Assembly: GCF_003259375.1 (NCBI RefSeq) | Contig: NZ_QLLN01000001.1 | Span: forward strand, 597,360-661,359 | Origin: Arenibacter echinorum | GTDB taxonomy: Bacteria > Bacteroidota > Bacteroidia > Flavobacteriales > Flavobacteriaceae | Reading direction: 5' to 3' | DNA length: 64,000 nt | Shown: positions 1 through 7,534 of the stretch, piece after piece | How positions within the stretch are numbered: the stretch's first letter is position 1 | How the letters are laid out: every line of letters begins with the position of its first letter | Made by a program: the position numbers and the translations under genes | The notes under the pieces: model-generated | Told to the model about the DNA's origin: nothing | The model's database searches: none | What the model saw: the letters and a program-made list of their open reading frames with translations, nothing else

Positions 1-20
1 CGAGACCGCATAGTTACATT

Positions 21-64
21 AAAGAACTGCGCCCTTGGCTTACCTGATTTAATCCTATAATGTT
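21..64 (+). repeat. 44-bp direct repeat, copy A
   Basis: This segment recurs almost unchanged at 2211-2254. Both copies share ACTGCGCCCTTG, then CTTAC, then ATTTAATCCTATAATGTT. Each copy ends just before a gene start, so the repeat may carry promoter or leader signals or be a cassette boundary. The sequence shows the repeat directly; its function is unknown. Confidence 0.75.
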
Positions 65-85
65 AACGGTAATTTGAAAACCACA

Positions 86-649
86 ATGAAGAATAGCTTA
101 AAGGAGCATAGAAGACTTAAAAACCTGACTCAAGAAGAGTTATCAAAGTCTTCTGGAATATCCATTAGAACTATTCAGCGAATCGAAAAAGGATTGTCAA
201 CGGGAAGTTCTCATACCCTCAAAACTTTAGCGAAAACTTTATCCATTGAAAGCTCAGATATATTTCATGATGAAGGTAACCCCAAATTATTTGTAAAAAA
301 CAACATAAAAACATTGAAACTTATGAATTTTAGTGTTTTAACAATGTTGGTAATCCCATTTGGTAATATTATTTTCCCATCAATTATATTTTTCAAGAAT
401 AGAAATGATAGAAAGATGAATACTATTGGAAAGAAAATTTTGAATTTTCAAATTTTAAGTATGTTAGCACTACCTTTTTTCCTAGTTATTCTATTCCTGT
501 TAGCAGGAAAAGGGTATGGAGGATTTCCTATAATTTTAATAGTCTCTTATTTAACTTATGGGTTAGCAAATATCATCATTACAATACATATATCAGTTCA
601 GATAAATAAAGAAAAGGAAGTATTAAGCTTCGTCCCAAATGTTCTTTAA
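86..649 (+). CDS. XRE-family HTH protein with membrane C-terminal half (DUF4870-like)
   Basis: The product is about 187 aa. Residues 1-65 form a Cro/CI-type helix-turn-helix (a TQEELSKSSGISIRTIQRIEKG core typical of XRE proteins). The rest contains three or four hydrophobic segments (FSVLTMLVIPFGNIIFP, ILSMLALPFFLVILFLLAG, FPIILIVSYLTYGLANIIIT) resembling the DUF4870 membrane module. The first possible start, TTG at 74, is less likely than the ATG at 86. It is probably a membrane-tethered transcriptional regulator of unknown target. It sits directly after copy A of a 44-bp repeat in an accessory region. Confidence 0.75.
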   Translation: MKNSLKEHRRLKNLTQEELSKSSGISIRTIQRIEKGLSTGSSHTLKTLAKTLSIESSDIFHDEGNPKLFVKNNIKTLKLMNFSVLTMLVIPFGNIIFPSIIFFKNRNDRKMNTIGKKILNFQILSMLALPFFLVILFLLAGKGYGGFPIILIVSYLTYGLANIIITIHISVQINKEKEVLSFVPNVL

Positions 650-763
650 ATCCTACATTGTCATACAGATGGCGTAAAAATGACATACGTCTTTTTCAAT
701 TCTCTCCTATTTACTCCAATAATTTTGCATCAGGAGAAAATACAAACATCTGAATCACTAAAT

Positions 764-1702
764 ATGAGAAGTGAACTTAAAATAATTCTGAGCATTTTAT
801 TTGTAATTGCCTTAAATCCGTCAAATCATGCTCAAAATAACGATAACGAATTAGTTGTTGTCGATGGCAAAAGAATAGCGTACAAATCCTTCAATATTGA
901 AAACAGAAAAAAAGGGGAACCAATTCTTGTTTTCGAAACGGGATTAGGTGGCGGAACTTTTGGCCCTATTCTTCCTTTTCTACCTAGTAATATTTCGGGT
1001 ATTCAATACGCTAGAAATGGAGTTGGAAAATCAGAGCTAGATACTGAAATAACATCTGATTCTCAACTTGCCGATCGACTACATAATTTATTAACAACCT
1101 TGAACATTGAACCACCATATTTATTGGTTGGGCATTCCATAGGTGGACCGTACATAAGATTATTCGCATCTAAGTTCCCAAACGAAGTTTGTGGGCTCGT
1201 TTTTTCGGACCCAACCGACTTTATGTTGACTGTTGAAGAGGATGAAGAAGCAAGAATAAAATCTAAAAGTGCTACTGGTTATCGGGAAACGTCTTTGTTA
1301 ATTCAGAAAATGATGTCCGAAAATGATAGTTTTGGCCAAGGAGCAAGGAATGATGCCACAAGGGCTTTGAAATCTAGTGTATCGGGTTACTTTCAAGAAT
1401 ATCAACACTTACCTGAATTGAATAGGAATATTGCTGCAACGGTAATTATTTCATATAACAAACCTATCGAACAACCAGACGAAGAATTAAATAAGAACCT
1501 TAATCTAGGAATTAATTTCAAGCCTTGGTGGAAAGAATACGATAATTTGAGAATACAGCATTTCACGGATTTGATAAAGGACAATGATAACAGTAGAATT
1601 ATTTTGTTGCCAAAATACAGCCACGGCATATATTATCAAAATCCAGAATTGGTAGCAAAACTGATTATTGAAAACTATAATAGCAATATCAAAGAAAAAT
1701 AA
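764..1702 (+). CDS. secreted alpha/beta hydrolase
   Basis: The protein has an alpha/beta-hydrolase fold. GHSIGG carries the nucleophilic serine, an upstream FETGLGGG supplies the oxyanion-hole region, and a late KYSHGIYYQ is a plausible catalytic-histidine segment. The start at 764 puts a signal peptide first (MRSELKIILSILFVIALNPSNHAQ, split here only for display), whereas the longer frame from 680 would bury it. The substrate cannot be inferred. It lies in an accessory block beside an HTH membrane protein and may not be co-transcribed with it, as a separate 110-nt gap is present. Confidence 0.75.
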   Translation: MRSELKIILSILFVIALNPSNHAQNNDNELVVVDGKRIAYKSFNIENRKKGEPILVFETGLGGGTFGPILPFLPSNISGIQYARNGVGKSELDTEITSDSQLADRLHNLLTTLNIEPPYLLVGHSIGGPYIRLFASKFPNEVCGLVFSDPTDFMLTVEEDEEARIKSKSATGYRETSLLIQKMMSENDSFGQGARNDATRALKSSVSGYFQEYQHLPELNRNIAATVIISYNKPIEQPDEELNKNLNLGINFKPWWKEYDNLRIQHFTDLIKDNDNSRIILLPKYSHGIYYQNPELVAKLIIENYNSNIKEK

Positions 1703-1723
1703 ATAACTACAGCTGATATCTAA

Positions 1724-1782
1724 GCGTTCGTGTGGTCGGTACGGCCTGTCCCGCGAAATTTGCGGGAGCCAAACATGAACGC
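1724..1782. repeat. nested inverted repeat, 59 nt
   Basis: The outer arms GCGTTCGTGT (1724-1733) and ACATGAACGC (1773-1782) pair with one G-T wobble. The inner arms TCCCGC (1749-1754) and GCGGGA (1762-1767) pair perfectly. This makes a long folded hairpin of REP or recombination-site type in the gap after the hydrolase gene. It does not match the RYYYAAC/GTTRRRY ends of classical attC sites. Confidence 0.6.
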
Positions 1783-1970
1783 CGTGTTGACTGAACCTTA
1801 GCCTAGTTTCCCCTTACCAAGTGGCCTGCCAGTTAATAATATATCCCGGTTATTAATGCCAGCCATTCCTATTTAATCATTACCACTTAAGGAAAGCAAA
1901 GAAAAATCCTCCATACACAAACCAAAATTCCCTAAATTGGTAAGAAATAAAAAGGATCCAAATCAATAGT

Positions 1971-2168
1971 TAGTGTCCAGTCAAGCCTAAACCTACGGGT
2001 AATTTAAAGTGTCTCTTGAGCCGCTCCTGCGTTGCAAAAATCCTTACGTAGCTAGTGCCTCCGCTAAAGCTTCTGCGACACGCGGGCGGCTATGTGCGTT
2101 TTTTGCGCCTTGGCCCAACTCAAGATCCATCATTCCTTACCCGTCATTTAAACGTTGACTTGACACTA
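1971..2168. mobile_element. MITE-like element, 198 bp
   Basis: The two ends are inverted copies: TAGTGTCCAGTCAA at the left and TTGACTTGACACTA at the right. Similarity continues inward to an ACGGGTAA block, giving imperfect terminal repeats of about 30 bp. No coding frame fills the interior. The structure fits a non-autonomous miniature element mobilised in trans by an unidentified transposase. A clear target duplication is not visible. Confidence 0.6.
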
Positions 2169-2210
2169 GGATAGCGCAAAACCGAAATCTCAAAATTCAA
2201 CGGCGAACCA

Positions 2211-2254
2211 AAAAAACTGCGCCCTTGTCTTACATTATTTAATCCTATAATGTT
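2211..2254 (+). repeat. 44-bp direct repeat, copy B
   Basis: This is the second copy of the repeat at 21-64, with only a few differences around CTTACATTATT. It lies immediately upstream of a lipoprotein gene, mirroring the position of copy A ahead of the HTH gene. It also abuts the right side of the 198-bp MITE-like element. Confidence 0.75.
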
Positions 2255-2282
2255 GCCAACTATTATGGCATATAAATTTTCA

Positions 2283-2885
2283 ATGAAAAAAATATACTTA
2301 ATACTCATAATTTCTACCCTTTATTCTTGTGCCGGTGCGAAATACAATTATTTCTTCGATACCGGAAAGCAATTGGACTTTAGCAATGGGAAATGGATTC
2401 TCAACAGAACACAATCAAACTCGAAAATATTCGATACTGAACTCTATCACCATTCACTTAAAGATTTCAAAAAAATTCTTGGGGACTCTTTGATTGAAAT
2501 GAACGATTTGCGAAGTACCAAACTGGTGGCACCAAAAATTAAATTTGATTTATCGGACTCGGATTTGAAAGAATTAAAAAGAGACACTGGTTGTGATTAC
2601 ATTATCAATATTGGAGGAAATGTTATTAGTGACGGTGCTGGTTCTATATCTTTCCCGAATCAAATAGAAAATTCCAGTAATAGCGCTTCTGTTTCAATTT
2701 CAATATATGACTTAAATTCACAAATTTTAATCTCTTCTTCTCAGGTTTATGGAAAGACGGAACATCAAGACCCTATTTTTCCTGATGATAAAAATTTACC
2801 TACAATAAATCCGAGTTCACATATGATTATGCTAAAAGGGGCGGAAAAACTTATCCAAAAATACAAGAAGAATCAGCTGAAATAA
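2283..2885 (+). CDS. hypothetical lipoprotein
   Basis: This is an SPII lipoprotein: MKKIYLILIISTLYSC is a signal peptide ending in a lipobox with the acylated cysteine at about residue 16. The ATG at 2283 is chosen because it begins directly at the signal peptide; the frame is also open from 2250. The mature part (about 185 aa) contains CDYIINIGGNVISDGAGS and ends basic. I do not recognise the family. It is probably an outer- or inner-membrane-anchored periplasmic protein. Confidence 0.7.
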   Translation: MKKIYLILIISTLYSCAGAKYNYFFDTGKQLDFSNGKWILNRTQSNSKIFDTELYHHSLKDFKKILGDSLIEMNDLRSTKLVAPKIKFDLSDSDLKELKRDTGCDYIINIGGNVISDGAGSISFPNQIENSSNSASVSISIYDLNSQILISSSQVYGKTEHQDPIFPDDKNLPTINPSSHMIMLKGAEKLIQKYKKNQLK

Positions 2886-2950
2886 TGCAAACCGTACGAT
2901 GGACTTTTTACTCGGATGCAACTGTTGCGTTGCCGGATTTTTTACTAGGG

Positions 2951-3065
2951 TGGAATTAAAAAACGAAATGGAAAAGACCAACTCGGAGCTGTCAAAGAAG
3001 GATTGTTGAGAAATTATAATGTTCAATCCTATGGAGAAAGTGCAGGTGGACTTGCAACAAAAAAG
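2951..3065 (+). pseudogene. 3' gene fragment cut by IS3 element
   Basis: An open frame right after an in-frame TAG encodes GIKKRNGKDQLGAVKEG..., then NYNVQSYGESAGGLATKK. It reads into the left end of the IS3 element, which supplies a few codons and the stop. The protein-like composition, lack of a start and junction with the IS suggest a broken gene remnant. The family is not recognised. Confidence 0.35.
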
Positions 3066-3083
3066 TGGACAATTAGATAAGAG

Positions 3084-3917
3084 TCATGCTGCTGTTTTTT
3101 GATTGTACATTTCTATTTCAAATTCCTCTATAGTTTTATACCCCAAAGTGGAGTGCATTCTTCTTCTGTTGTACCAAGTTTCTATCCATTGAAAGACGGA
3201 TAGCTCGGCTTCCGATCTAAGGGTATAGCTATGTTTGTAGACCCATTCTACCTTTAAGCTCTTAAAAAATGATTCTGCCACCGCATTATCCCAACAATTA
3301 CCTTTTCTGCTCATACTTTGTTTTATAAGGGCATTGTGATTTTTCAGGATATCGGCAAATCCATAACTGGCATATTGAGATCCTCTATCGGAATGAAATA
3401 TGAGTTCTTTTGTGATATCGTTTGATTTAACAGCCATATTCCAAGCAGGTATTATAGTATCGCTTGTATTTAAGGTTTCGCTCATCGACCACCCCACGAC
3501 CTTTCTATGGAACAGATCGATGATTACGGTCAGATACATCCATCCCTGTTTAGTCTCTATATAGGTAATATCGGACACCCAGACCTGGTTCTTTCTGAAG
3601 ACCGTAAAGTTCTGGTTCAAAATATTACGGGCCAATGGATAGTTGTGTTCACTATCCGTTGTAATCTTGAACCTACGCTTTCTTCTGGCAAACAGATTAT
3701 TGGCCCTCATTATCCTGGCAACTCTTGGTCTGGAAACATGATATCCCTTTTTTGAGAGCTCCTCTTTGATCCTTGGTGCCCCATAACTCTCAAAGCTATC
3801 TTTGAAAATATCCCGAATGACCGAGGATATTGTTTGGTTTTCCAACCATCTTTTGGATGGTCCCCTACCCAACCAATGATAATAGCTACTTTTACTTAAC
3901 TTGAACATTTTGCACAT
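3084..3917 (-). CDS. IS3-family transposase OrfB (DDE integrase core)
   Basis: This is a 277-aa frame with an rve integrase core. DDE signatures are visible: the first D in QVWVSDITYIETKQGW, the second in IFHSDRGSQYAS, and the E in GNCWDNAVAESFFKSLK. An HTH_21-type region (SYGAPRIKEELSKKGYHVSRPRVARIMR) precedes it. The first Met is probably not the true start. The frame is open upstream to the end of orfA, so it is made as an OrfAB fusion by -1 frameshifting at 3998-4004. Confidence 0.93.
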   Translation of the reverse strand: MCKMFKLSKSSYYHWLGRGPSKRWLENQTISSVIRDIFKDSFESYGAPRIKEELSKKGYHVSRPRVARIMRANNLFARRKRRFKITTDSEHNYPLARNILNQNFTVFRKNQVWVSDITYIETKQGWMYLTVIIDLFHRKVVGWSMSETLNTSDTIIPAWNMAVKSNDITKELIFHSDRGSQYASYGFADILKNHNALIKQSMSRKGNCWDNAVAESFFKSLKVEWVYKHSYTLRSEAELSVFQWIETWYNRRRMHSTLGYKTIEEFEIEMYNQKTAA

Positions 3918-3976
3918 CTTCTCAACTGGAAATTTAAATTTGTGGTGTTTTATGAACCTATATTTTTCCTGTCGCC

Positions 3977-4264
3977 CTAGGAGAAGATGGCTATCGCCTT
4001 TTTTAGGATATCACGTTCCAGCTCGGCATCCCTTAATCTTTTCTTCAACTCGGCAATCTCACGTTGCTCGTCCGTCAGTTTCGGATTTCCCTTGCCCGGA
4101 AAACTGTTCTTGCCATAAGCATCCGATTCTCTGCGCCAGCGGCTCAATACGGATGTAGGTATATCCAATTCCCTGCATATTTCCACAACGCTCCCACGTG
4201 CGTAGCTAAGTTCCACAGCTTTTTCCTTAAACTCTACGGTGTAATTTCTTTTTTCTCTTGACAT
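3977..4264 (-). CDS. IS3-family transposase OrfA (HTH_Tnp_1)
   Basis: The 95-aa protein begins MSREKRNYTVEFKEKAVELS, a transposase-8 helix-turn-helix that binds the IS ends. It continues into a leucine-zipper-like region (QREIAELKKRLRDAELERDILKKA) used for multimerisation. The slippery sequence lies six codons before its stop, allowing OrfAB production. Confidence 0.93.
   Translation of the reverse strand: MSREKRNYTVEFKEKAVELSYARGSVVEICRELDIPTSVLSRWRRESDAYGKNSFPGKGNPKLTDEQREIAELKKRLRDAELERDILKKAIAIFS
3998..4004 (-). other. programmed -1 ribosomal frameshift site
   Basis: On the minus strand the heptamer A_AAA_AAG falls in phase with orfA (codons CTA AAA AAG). Slipping back one base joins orfA to the orfB frame, which is then open through KGDSHLLLGRQEKYRFIKHH. 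This is the classic IS3 arrangement. Confidence 0.85.
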
Positions 4265-4376
4265 TTTTCAAAGTTAATTTAAACAACGAACACGCTCTTA
4301 ACTTTAAGTCCAGTTAAATATAGCAAGTCCAAAAACTCGAAGATCTCCTGCCCGGATATCAAAAACAGAACAGCAT

Positions 4377-4886
4377 ATGACCAAAGAGCTGATAAAAGAA
4401 AAGGAAAAACAACTATTGGAAATAACAGGGGCCTTCTGCGCGCAGAAACTTAACGATGAATACTTCGGGCTTTGCGAAAAGCTCATCAAAAAGATGGGGA
4501 GAAAAAGGGATGTCCCCTTCGCAAGGGGAAAATTGGAGATATGGGCGGCAGCCGTGGTCCATGCCATAGGTTCGATAAATTTTTTGTTCGACAGATCGTT
4601 CCAACCTTATATGAGTTCCAAACAGGTCAACGAATACTTCGGGACCAAGGGGACTACGGTCTCGAATAAGGCCCGGGCCATAAAGGATATGTTCGACCTA
4701 TGGTATTATAGCCCTGAATTTTCTACAAACGCCATGCAGGAGAACAGCCCTTTTAATAATATGGTAATGGTTGACGGACTAATACTGCCCCTGGGCAACC
4801 TTCCCGAAAACATACAACAAATGGTGCTCCAGGCAAGAGCGGAAGGAAAAGATATTGAATTCACTACAGAATATGAAGATCAATAG
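4377..4886 (+). CDS. DUF6398 domain protein
   Basis: The 169-aa protein has the pattern I associate with DUF6398: a CxxKLNDEYFGLCEKLIKK segment, RKRDVPFARGK, IWAAAVVHAIGSINFLFD, then an HTH-like EYFGTKGTTVSNKARAIKDM. The last part suggests a nucleic-acid-binding role, but the function is unknown. The frame is open upstream as far as the IS3 right end at 4312, so the native gene could have been longer. Its 3' end overlaps the converging ApeA-like gene by 7 nt. Confidence 0.6.
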   Translation: MTKELIKEKEKQLLEITGAFCAQKLNDEYFGLCEKLIKKMGRKRDVPFARGKLEIWAAAVVHAIGSINFLFDRSFQPYMSSKQVNEYFGTKGTTVSNKARAIKDMFDLWYYSPEFSTNAMQENSPFNNMVMVDGLILPLGNLPENIQQMVLQARAEGKDIEFTTEYEDQ

Positions 4887-5455
4887 CTAATGTAGTTGCT
4901 CGGATGGATACTTGCTTCGAGAGTATCTACTGGATTGTCCAATTTGAATTTAACATAACCAAAATTTCGAATTAGTAGTTCTGTTCGTTTAGAATTAATA
5001 TTCAAAGAGTGATTTATCGTAACTGTAAGACCTGCATCATCAATTCTGATTTCTTGAGAGATATCGTCCTCCTTGATCAATTTTTGATCTGTAGAATTGT
5101 ACCATGTTCCGTGATTAACCCAGCTGACTATAGCATCATTGGTGACATTAAATTCTTGAAATTTTAAATTTAATGCATTTATTGGGTGGTGGGCGCTGAT
5201 AAATGAATACTTGGGGGCATAAATTTTCATTTGAGAAATGCCGGACTCTGATTTTCTTATTTTACAATCCACAAAAGTAAGATGTCCTAAACCAGTAAAA
5301 ATGCCATTAATTAGCGGCTCCTTATGAACTGGTTTTGTGGTTAGGAGGTTTGTTTCAAGTAGAATGTCGTTATCATTTATCAACAAAACACAAAAACACC
5401 TAGTTTCTTCTTTTGGAAACCACACTTCTCCATAATATTTTTTTTCTTTAAACAT
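4880..5455 (-). CDS. ApeA N-terminal-domain-like protein, probably truncated
   Basis: The 191-aa protein resembles the ApeA N-terminal domain seen in HEPN-containing anti-phage ApeA proteins. It has an opening GEVWFPKEE, a GLGHLTFVD strand, ISAHHPINALNLKFQEFNVTNDAIVSW, and HGTWYN. The C-terminal RNase-type HEPN domain of that family is absent, and the frame ends inside the converging DUF6398 gene. I infer a truncated or stand-alone sensory domain. The assignment rests on pattern resemblance only. Confidence 0.4.
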   Translation of the reverse strand: MFKEKKYYGEVWFPKEETRCFCVLLINDNDILLETNLLTTKPVHKEPLINGIFTGLGHLTFVDCKIRKSESGISQMKIYAPKYSFISAHHPINALNLKFQEFNVTNDAIVSWVNHGTWYNSTDQKLIKEDDISQEIRIDDAGLTVTINHSLNINSKRTELLIRNFGYVKFKLDNPVDTLEASIHPSNYISY

Positions 5456-5527
5456 ATTATTATACTTGGTATTTTAAGTTAACTATTAAGTGATATATTT
5501 CGGAAGTTTGATAATGGTATGTCATTC

Positions 5528-5700
5528 CTATTTTATTGCAGACTCGTGATAATTTAGCTCATCTGTGATGTCTTTAATTTCTGATGGTACTTTTTTTCCA
5601 GGAAGGTTCCGATATTAAGTTGTTAATTATTTTGTTCATATCATAGCTTTGAATACCACGAAAATTATTGACTTTCAGTTTTTGAAAAACTAACTTTACG
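5528..5700 (-). pseudogene. frameshifted C-terminal gene remnant
   Basis: The minus-strand frame reads VKLVFQKLKVNNFRGIQSYD, MNKIINNLISEPSWKK and then breaks. Removing one A from the 7-A run (5591-5597 on the plus strand) restores VPSEIKDITDELNYHESAIK and a stop at 5528-5530. The 5' part ends where the hairpin pair begins (5701). This is the tail of a protein gene that lost its head and gained a homopolymer frameshift; the family is unknown. Confidence 0.45.
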
Positions 5701-5769
5701 CCTTACTGCTTCTACACGGAATTTTTTATTTTTAATTATTTTTTGGTATTCCGTGTAGAAGCAGTAAGG
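5701..5769. repeat. perfect 22-bp inverted repeat (hairpin 1)
   Basis: CCTTACTGCTTCTACACGGA plus AT (5701-5722) is matched perfectly by its reverse complement at 5748-5769. The 25-nt loop is almost pure A/T. The arms are too long and perfect for an ordinary terminator. It lies 11 nt from a second palindrome. Confidence 0.9.
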
Positions 5770-5780
5770 TAAAAACTTTT

Positions 5781-5824
5781 GATGAGTCGACAGGGGCAGT
5801 AATTACTGCCCCTGTCGACTCATC
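5781..5824. repeat. perfect 44-bp palindrome (hairpin 2)
   Basis: GATGAGTCGACAGGGGCAGT, AATT, then the exact reverse complement: a 44-bp palindrome without loop. It sits between the decayed gene and the AbiE operon. It could form a cruciform, or be a terminator pair with hairpin 1 or a recombination end. Confidence 0.9.
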
Positions 5825-5874
5825 AGTATAATGCCTTTTTGTACTCATAAAATCTTATTTATTATCTCAATGTA

Positions 5875-5911
5875 ATTTCGTCACAAATATTCATTAAATT
5901 TGTGACGAAAT
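5875..5911 (+). promoter_or_regulatory. AbiE operon operator and promoter
   Basis: The 14-bp arms ATTTCGTCACAAAT (5875-5888) and ATTTGTGACGAAAT (5898-5911) form a perfect inverted repeat ending 12 nt before the antitoxin start. A Bacteroidota -7 box TAAATTTG (5895-5902) lies within it. AbiEi antitoxins are known to repress their own promoter through inverted repeats, so this is the likely autoregulatory operator. Confidence 0.65.
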
Positions 5912-5923
5912 ATATATTTTAAA

Positions 5924-6532
5924 ATGCTTGTACCTACTGAAAAATTTATAAAAAATGCAATTTTAAATCACAAGCGTGGAAAAATATTTTTCCCGAATAA
6001 TTTTGTTAAATTTGGGTCTTCTACAGCAATCAGGCAAGCTTTAATACGTTTAGAGGAAAAAGGGCTTTTGGTTCGACTGGCACAAGGTATTTACTTATAT
6101 CCCAAGGAGCATAAGCAATTGGGGCTGCTTTACCCATCATTAGAGGAAATTGCTTTGGCGATTTCAAAAAGGGATAAAGCAAGAATAATTCCAACGGGAA
6201 TCCAAGCCCTTAATAAACTGGGATTATCTACACAAGTTCCTATGAATCTTGTATACTTAACCGATGGATCTCCTAGAACTGTTAAAATTAAAAATAACAC
6301 TATAAAGTATAAAATCGCATCTCCTAAAATTCTTTCGGCCAAAAGTGAGACAAATATTTTGGTGATACAGGCATTGCGAGAAATAGGGCAAAAAAACTTG
6401 GATGGAAATCAGCTTGAAAAAATTAAGAACATACTAAAAACGGTCGATAAAGATCTTATCAAACATGACATGAAATTGGCACCTGTATGGATTTCAAAAA
6501 TAATGGAAGAGATACTAAAAAATAAAGAATAA
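5924..6532 (+). CDS. AbiEi-type antitoxin (DUF6088-like), type IV TA
   Basis: This 202-aa protein has an N-terminal winged-helix region (GSSTAIRQALIRLEEKGLLVRLAQGIYLYP) followed by the DUF6088/AbiEi-like body (RIIPTGIQALNKLGLSTQVPMNLVYLTDG). It acts as transcriptional autorepressor and antitoxin to the nucleotidyltransferase encoded immediately after it: the stop TAA is directly followed by the toxin ATG. Codon use is AT-rich as in the rest of the island. Family identity is strong from motif and gene pairing. Confidence 0.88.
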   Translation: MLVPTEKFIKNAILNHKRGKIFFPNNFVKFGSSTAIRQALIRLEEKGLLVRLAQGIYLYPKEHKQLGLLYPSLEEIALAISKRDKARIIPTGIQALNKLGLSTQVPMNLVYLTDGSPRTVKIKNNTIKYKIASPKILSAKSETNILVIQALREIGQKNLDGNQLEKIKNILKTVDKDLIKHDMKLAPVWISKIMEEILKNKE

Positions 6533-7534
6533 ATGAAGGAGTGGTTTAGCCTGTCAGTAAGCGACCGGAGAGAAGCTATAATACAAACGAGTATAGATAA
6601 AGGTCTACCGGCCGCAGCCATTGAAAAGGATTGGTGGGTTGTAACGGTTTTACGTGCCATTTTCAGTACTGTCTATACTGAACACCTTGTCTTTAAAGGC
6701 GGGACATCTTTAAGTAAGGCCTGGGGTGTAATTGAAAGGTTCTCTGAAGATATTGATTTGGCGATGGACAGATCATTTTTTGGCTTTAGTGGTACACTTA
6801 ATCGCACTAAAGTTTCTCACCTGAGAAAGGCTTCTTGTAAATTTGCAAGCGAAGTGTTTCCCAAGGAATTAGCCAAAACTCTTCATGCACAAAATGTGGG
6901 AGAATTTTCAATAGAAGTTCGTGAATTTGTACTATCTGATACTGATCCCTTAGCAATAGAAATACATTACAAATCGCTTGTTGAGCATATAGACTATTTG
7001 GCACCGAGAATTCTAGTGGAAATTAGTTCAAGGTCGTTAAGAGACCCATTTGAAAAGAAGGGTATCATCTCTTTCATTGGTGCAAAGTACAATGGACAAC
7101 CTTTTGCTGATGAAATAATTTATATACCAACAGTCCTCCCCACAAGAACATTTTTAGAAAAACTTTTTCTTTTACATGAAGAGTTTCAAAAGCCTGAAAA
7201 TAGAGAAATATTTAGTGAACGAATGACAAGGCATCTATATGATATTTCTAGGTTGATGGATACTCCATTTGGAGAAAGTGCTTTAATTGACAGTCATTTA
7301 TACTCCAATATCATTCAACATCGCAAAATTTTTACTAAAGTATCTTGGGTAGATTATTCCAAACACGCTAAAAGAACATTGGATTTTATACCGCCTGATC
7401 GGGCAATGAAGGATTGGGAAAGGGATTATGTGGCAATGCAAGAAAGTATGTTTTATGGAAAAACAGAACCATTCGACGAACTAATGAATAAATTGAGAGG
7501 TTTAAGAGATAGGATTAACAAAATGGAAAGCTAG
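6533..7534 (+). CDS. AbiEii-type nucleotidyltransferase toxin
   Basis: The 333-aa protein carries the nucleotidyltransferase signature GGTSLSKAW at residues 56-64 and SEDIDL at 71-76, the metal-binding aspartates of the AbiEii/MenT fold. Related toxins transfer nucleotides to tRNA or other targets and cause growth arrest during phage infection. It shares an operon with the antitoxin at zero spacing. Both motifs are intact, so the enzyme is probably active. Confidence 0.9.
   Translation: MKEWFSLSVSDRREAIIQTSIDKGLPAAAIEKDWWVVTVLRAIFSTVYTEHLVFKGGTSLSKAWGVIERFSEDIDLAMDRSFFGFSGTLNRTKVSHLRKASCKFASEVFPKELAKTLHAQNVGEFSIEVREFVLSDTDPLAIEIHYKSLVEHIDYLAPRILVEISSRSLRDPFEKKGIISFIGAKYNGQPFADEIIYIPTVLPTRTFLEKLFLLHEEFQKPENREIFSERMTRHLYDISRLMDTPFGESALIDSHLYSNIIQHRKIFTKVSWVDYSKHAKRTLDFIPPDRAMKDWERDYVAMQESMFYGKTEPFDELMNKLRGLRDRINKMES

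Larger units (their letters stand above)
3066..4312 (-). mobile_element. IS3-family insertion sequence (IS150-like), about 1247 bp
   Basis: The element carries orfA and orfB on the minus strand. The ends form imperfect inverted repeats beginning TGGAC: TGGACAATTAGATAAGAG at the left, and TGGACTTAAAGTTAAGAG read inward from the right. The length and two-frame layout are usual for IS3. I see no matching 3-4 bp target duplication (AAG versus GTT flanks), so it may be old or one flank may have recombined. Confidence 0.85.

Noticed and set aside
1724..1782. attC (integron) recombination site
   Set aside because: The fold and size are similar, but the RYYYAAC and GTTRRRY terminal motifs are absent and no integrase or cassette array of attC sites is seen.
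4304..4604. Minus-strand frames opposite the DUF6398 gene
   Set aside because: They are fully contained in the antisense of a confident plus-strand gene and have no recognisable product.
5701..5824. Retron or IS200/IS605 element
   Set aside because: There is no reverse transcriptase, TnpA or TnpB gene nearby; the paired hairpins alone are insufficient.
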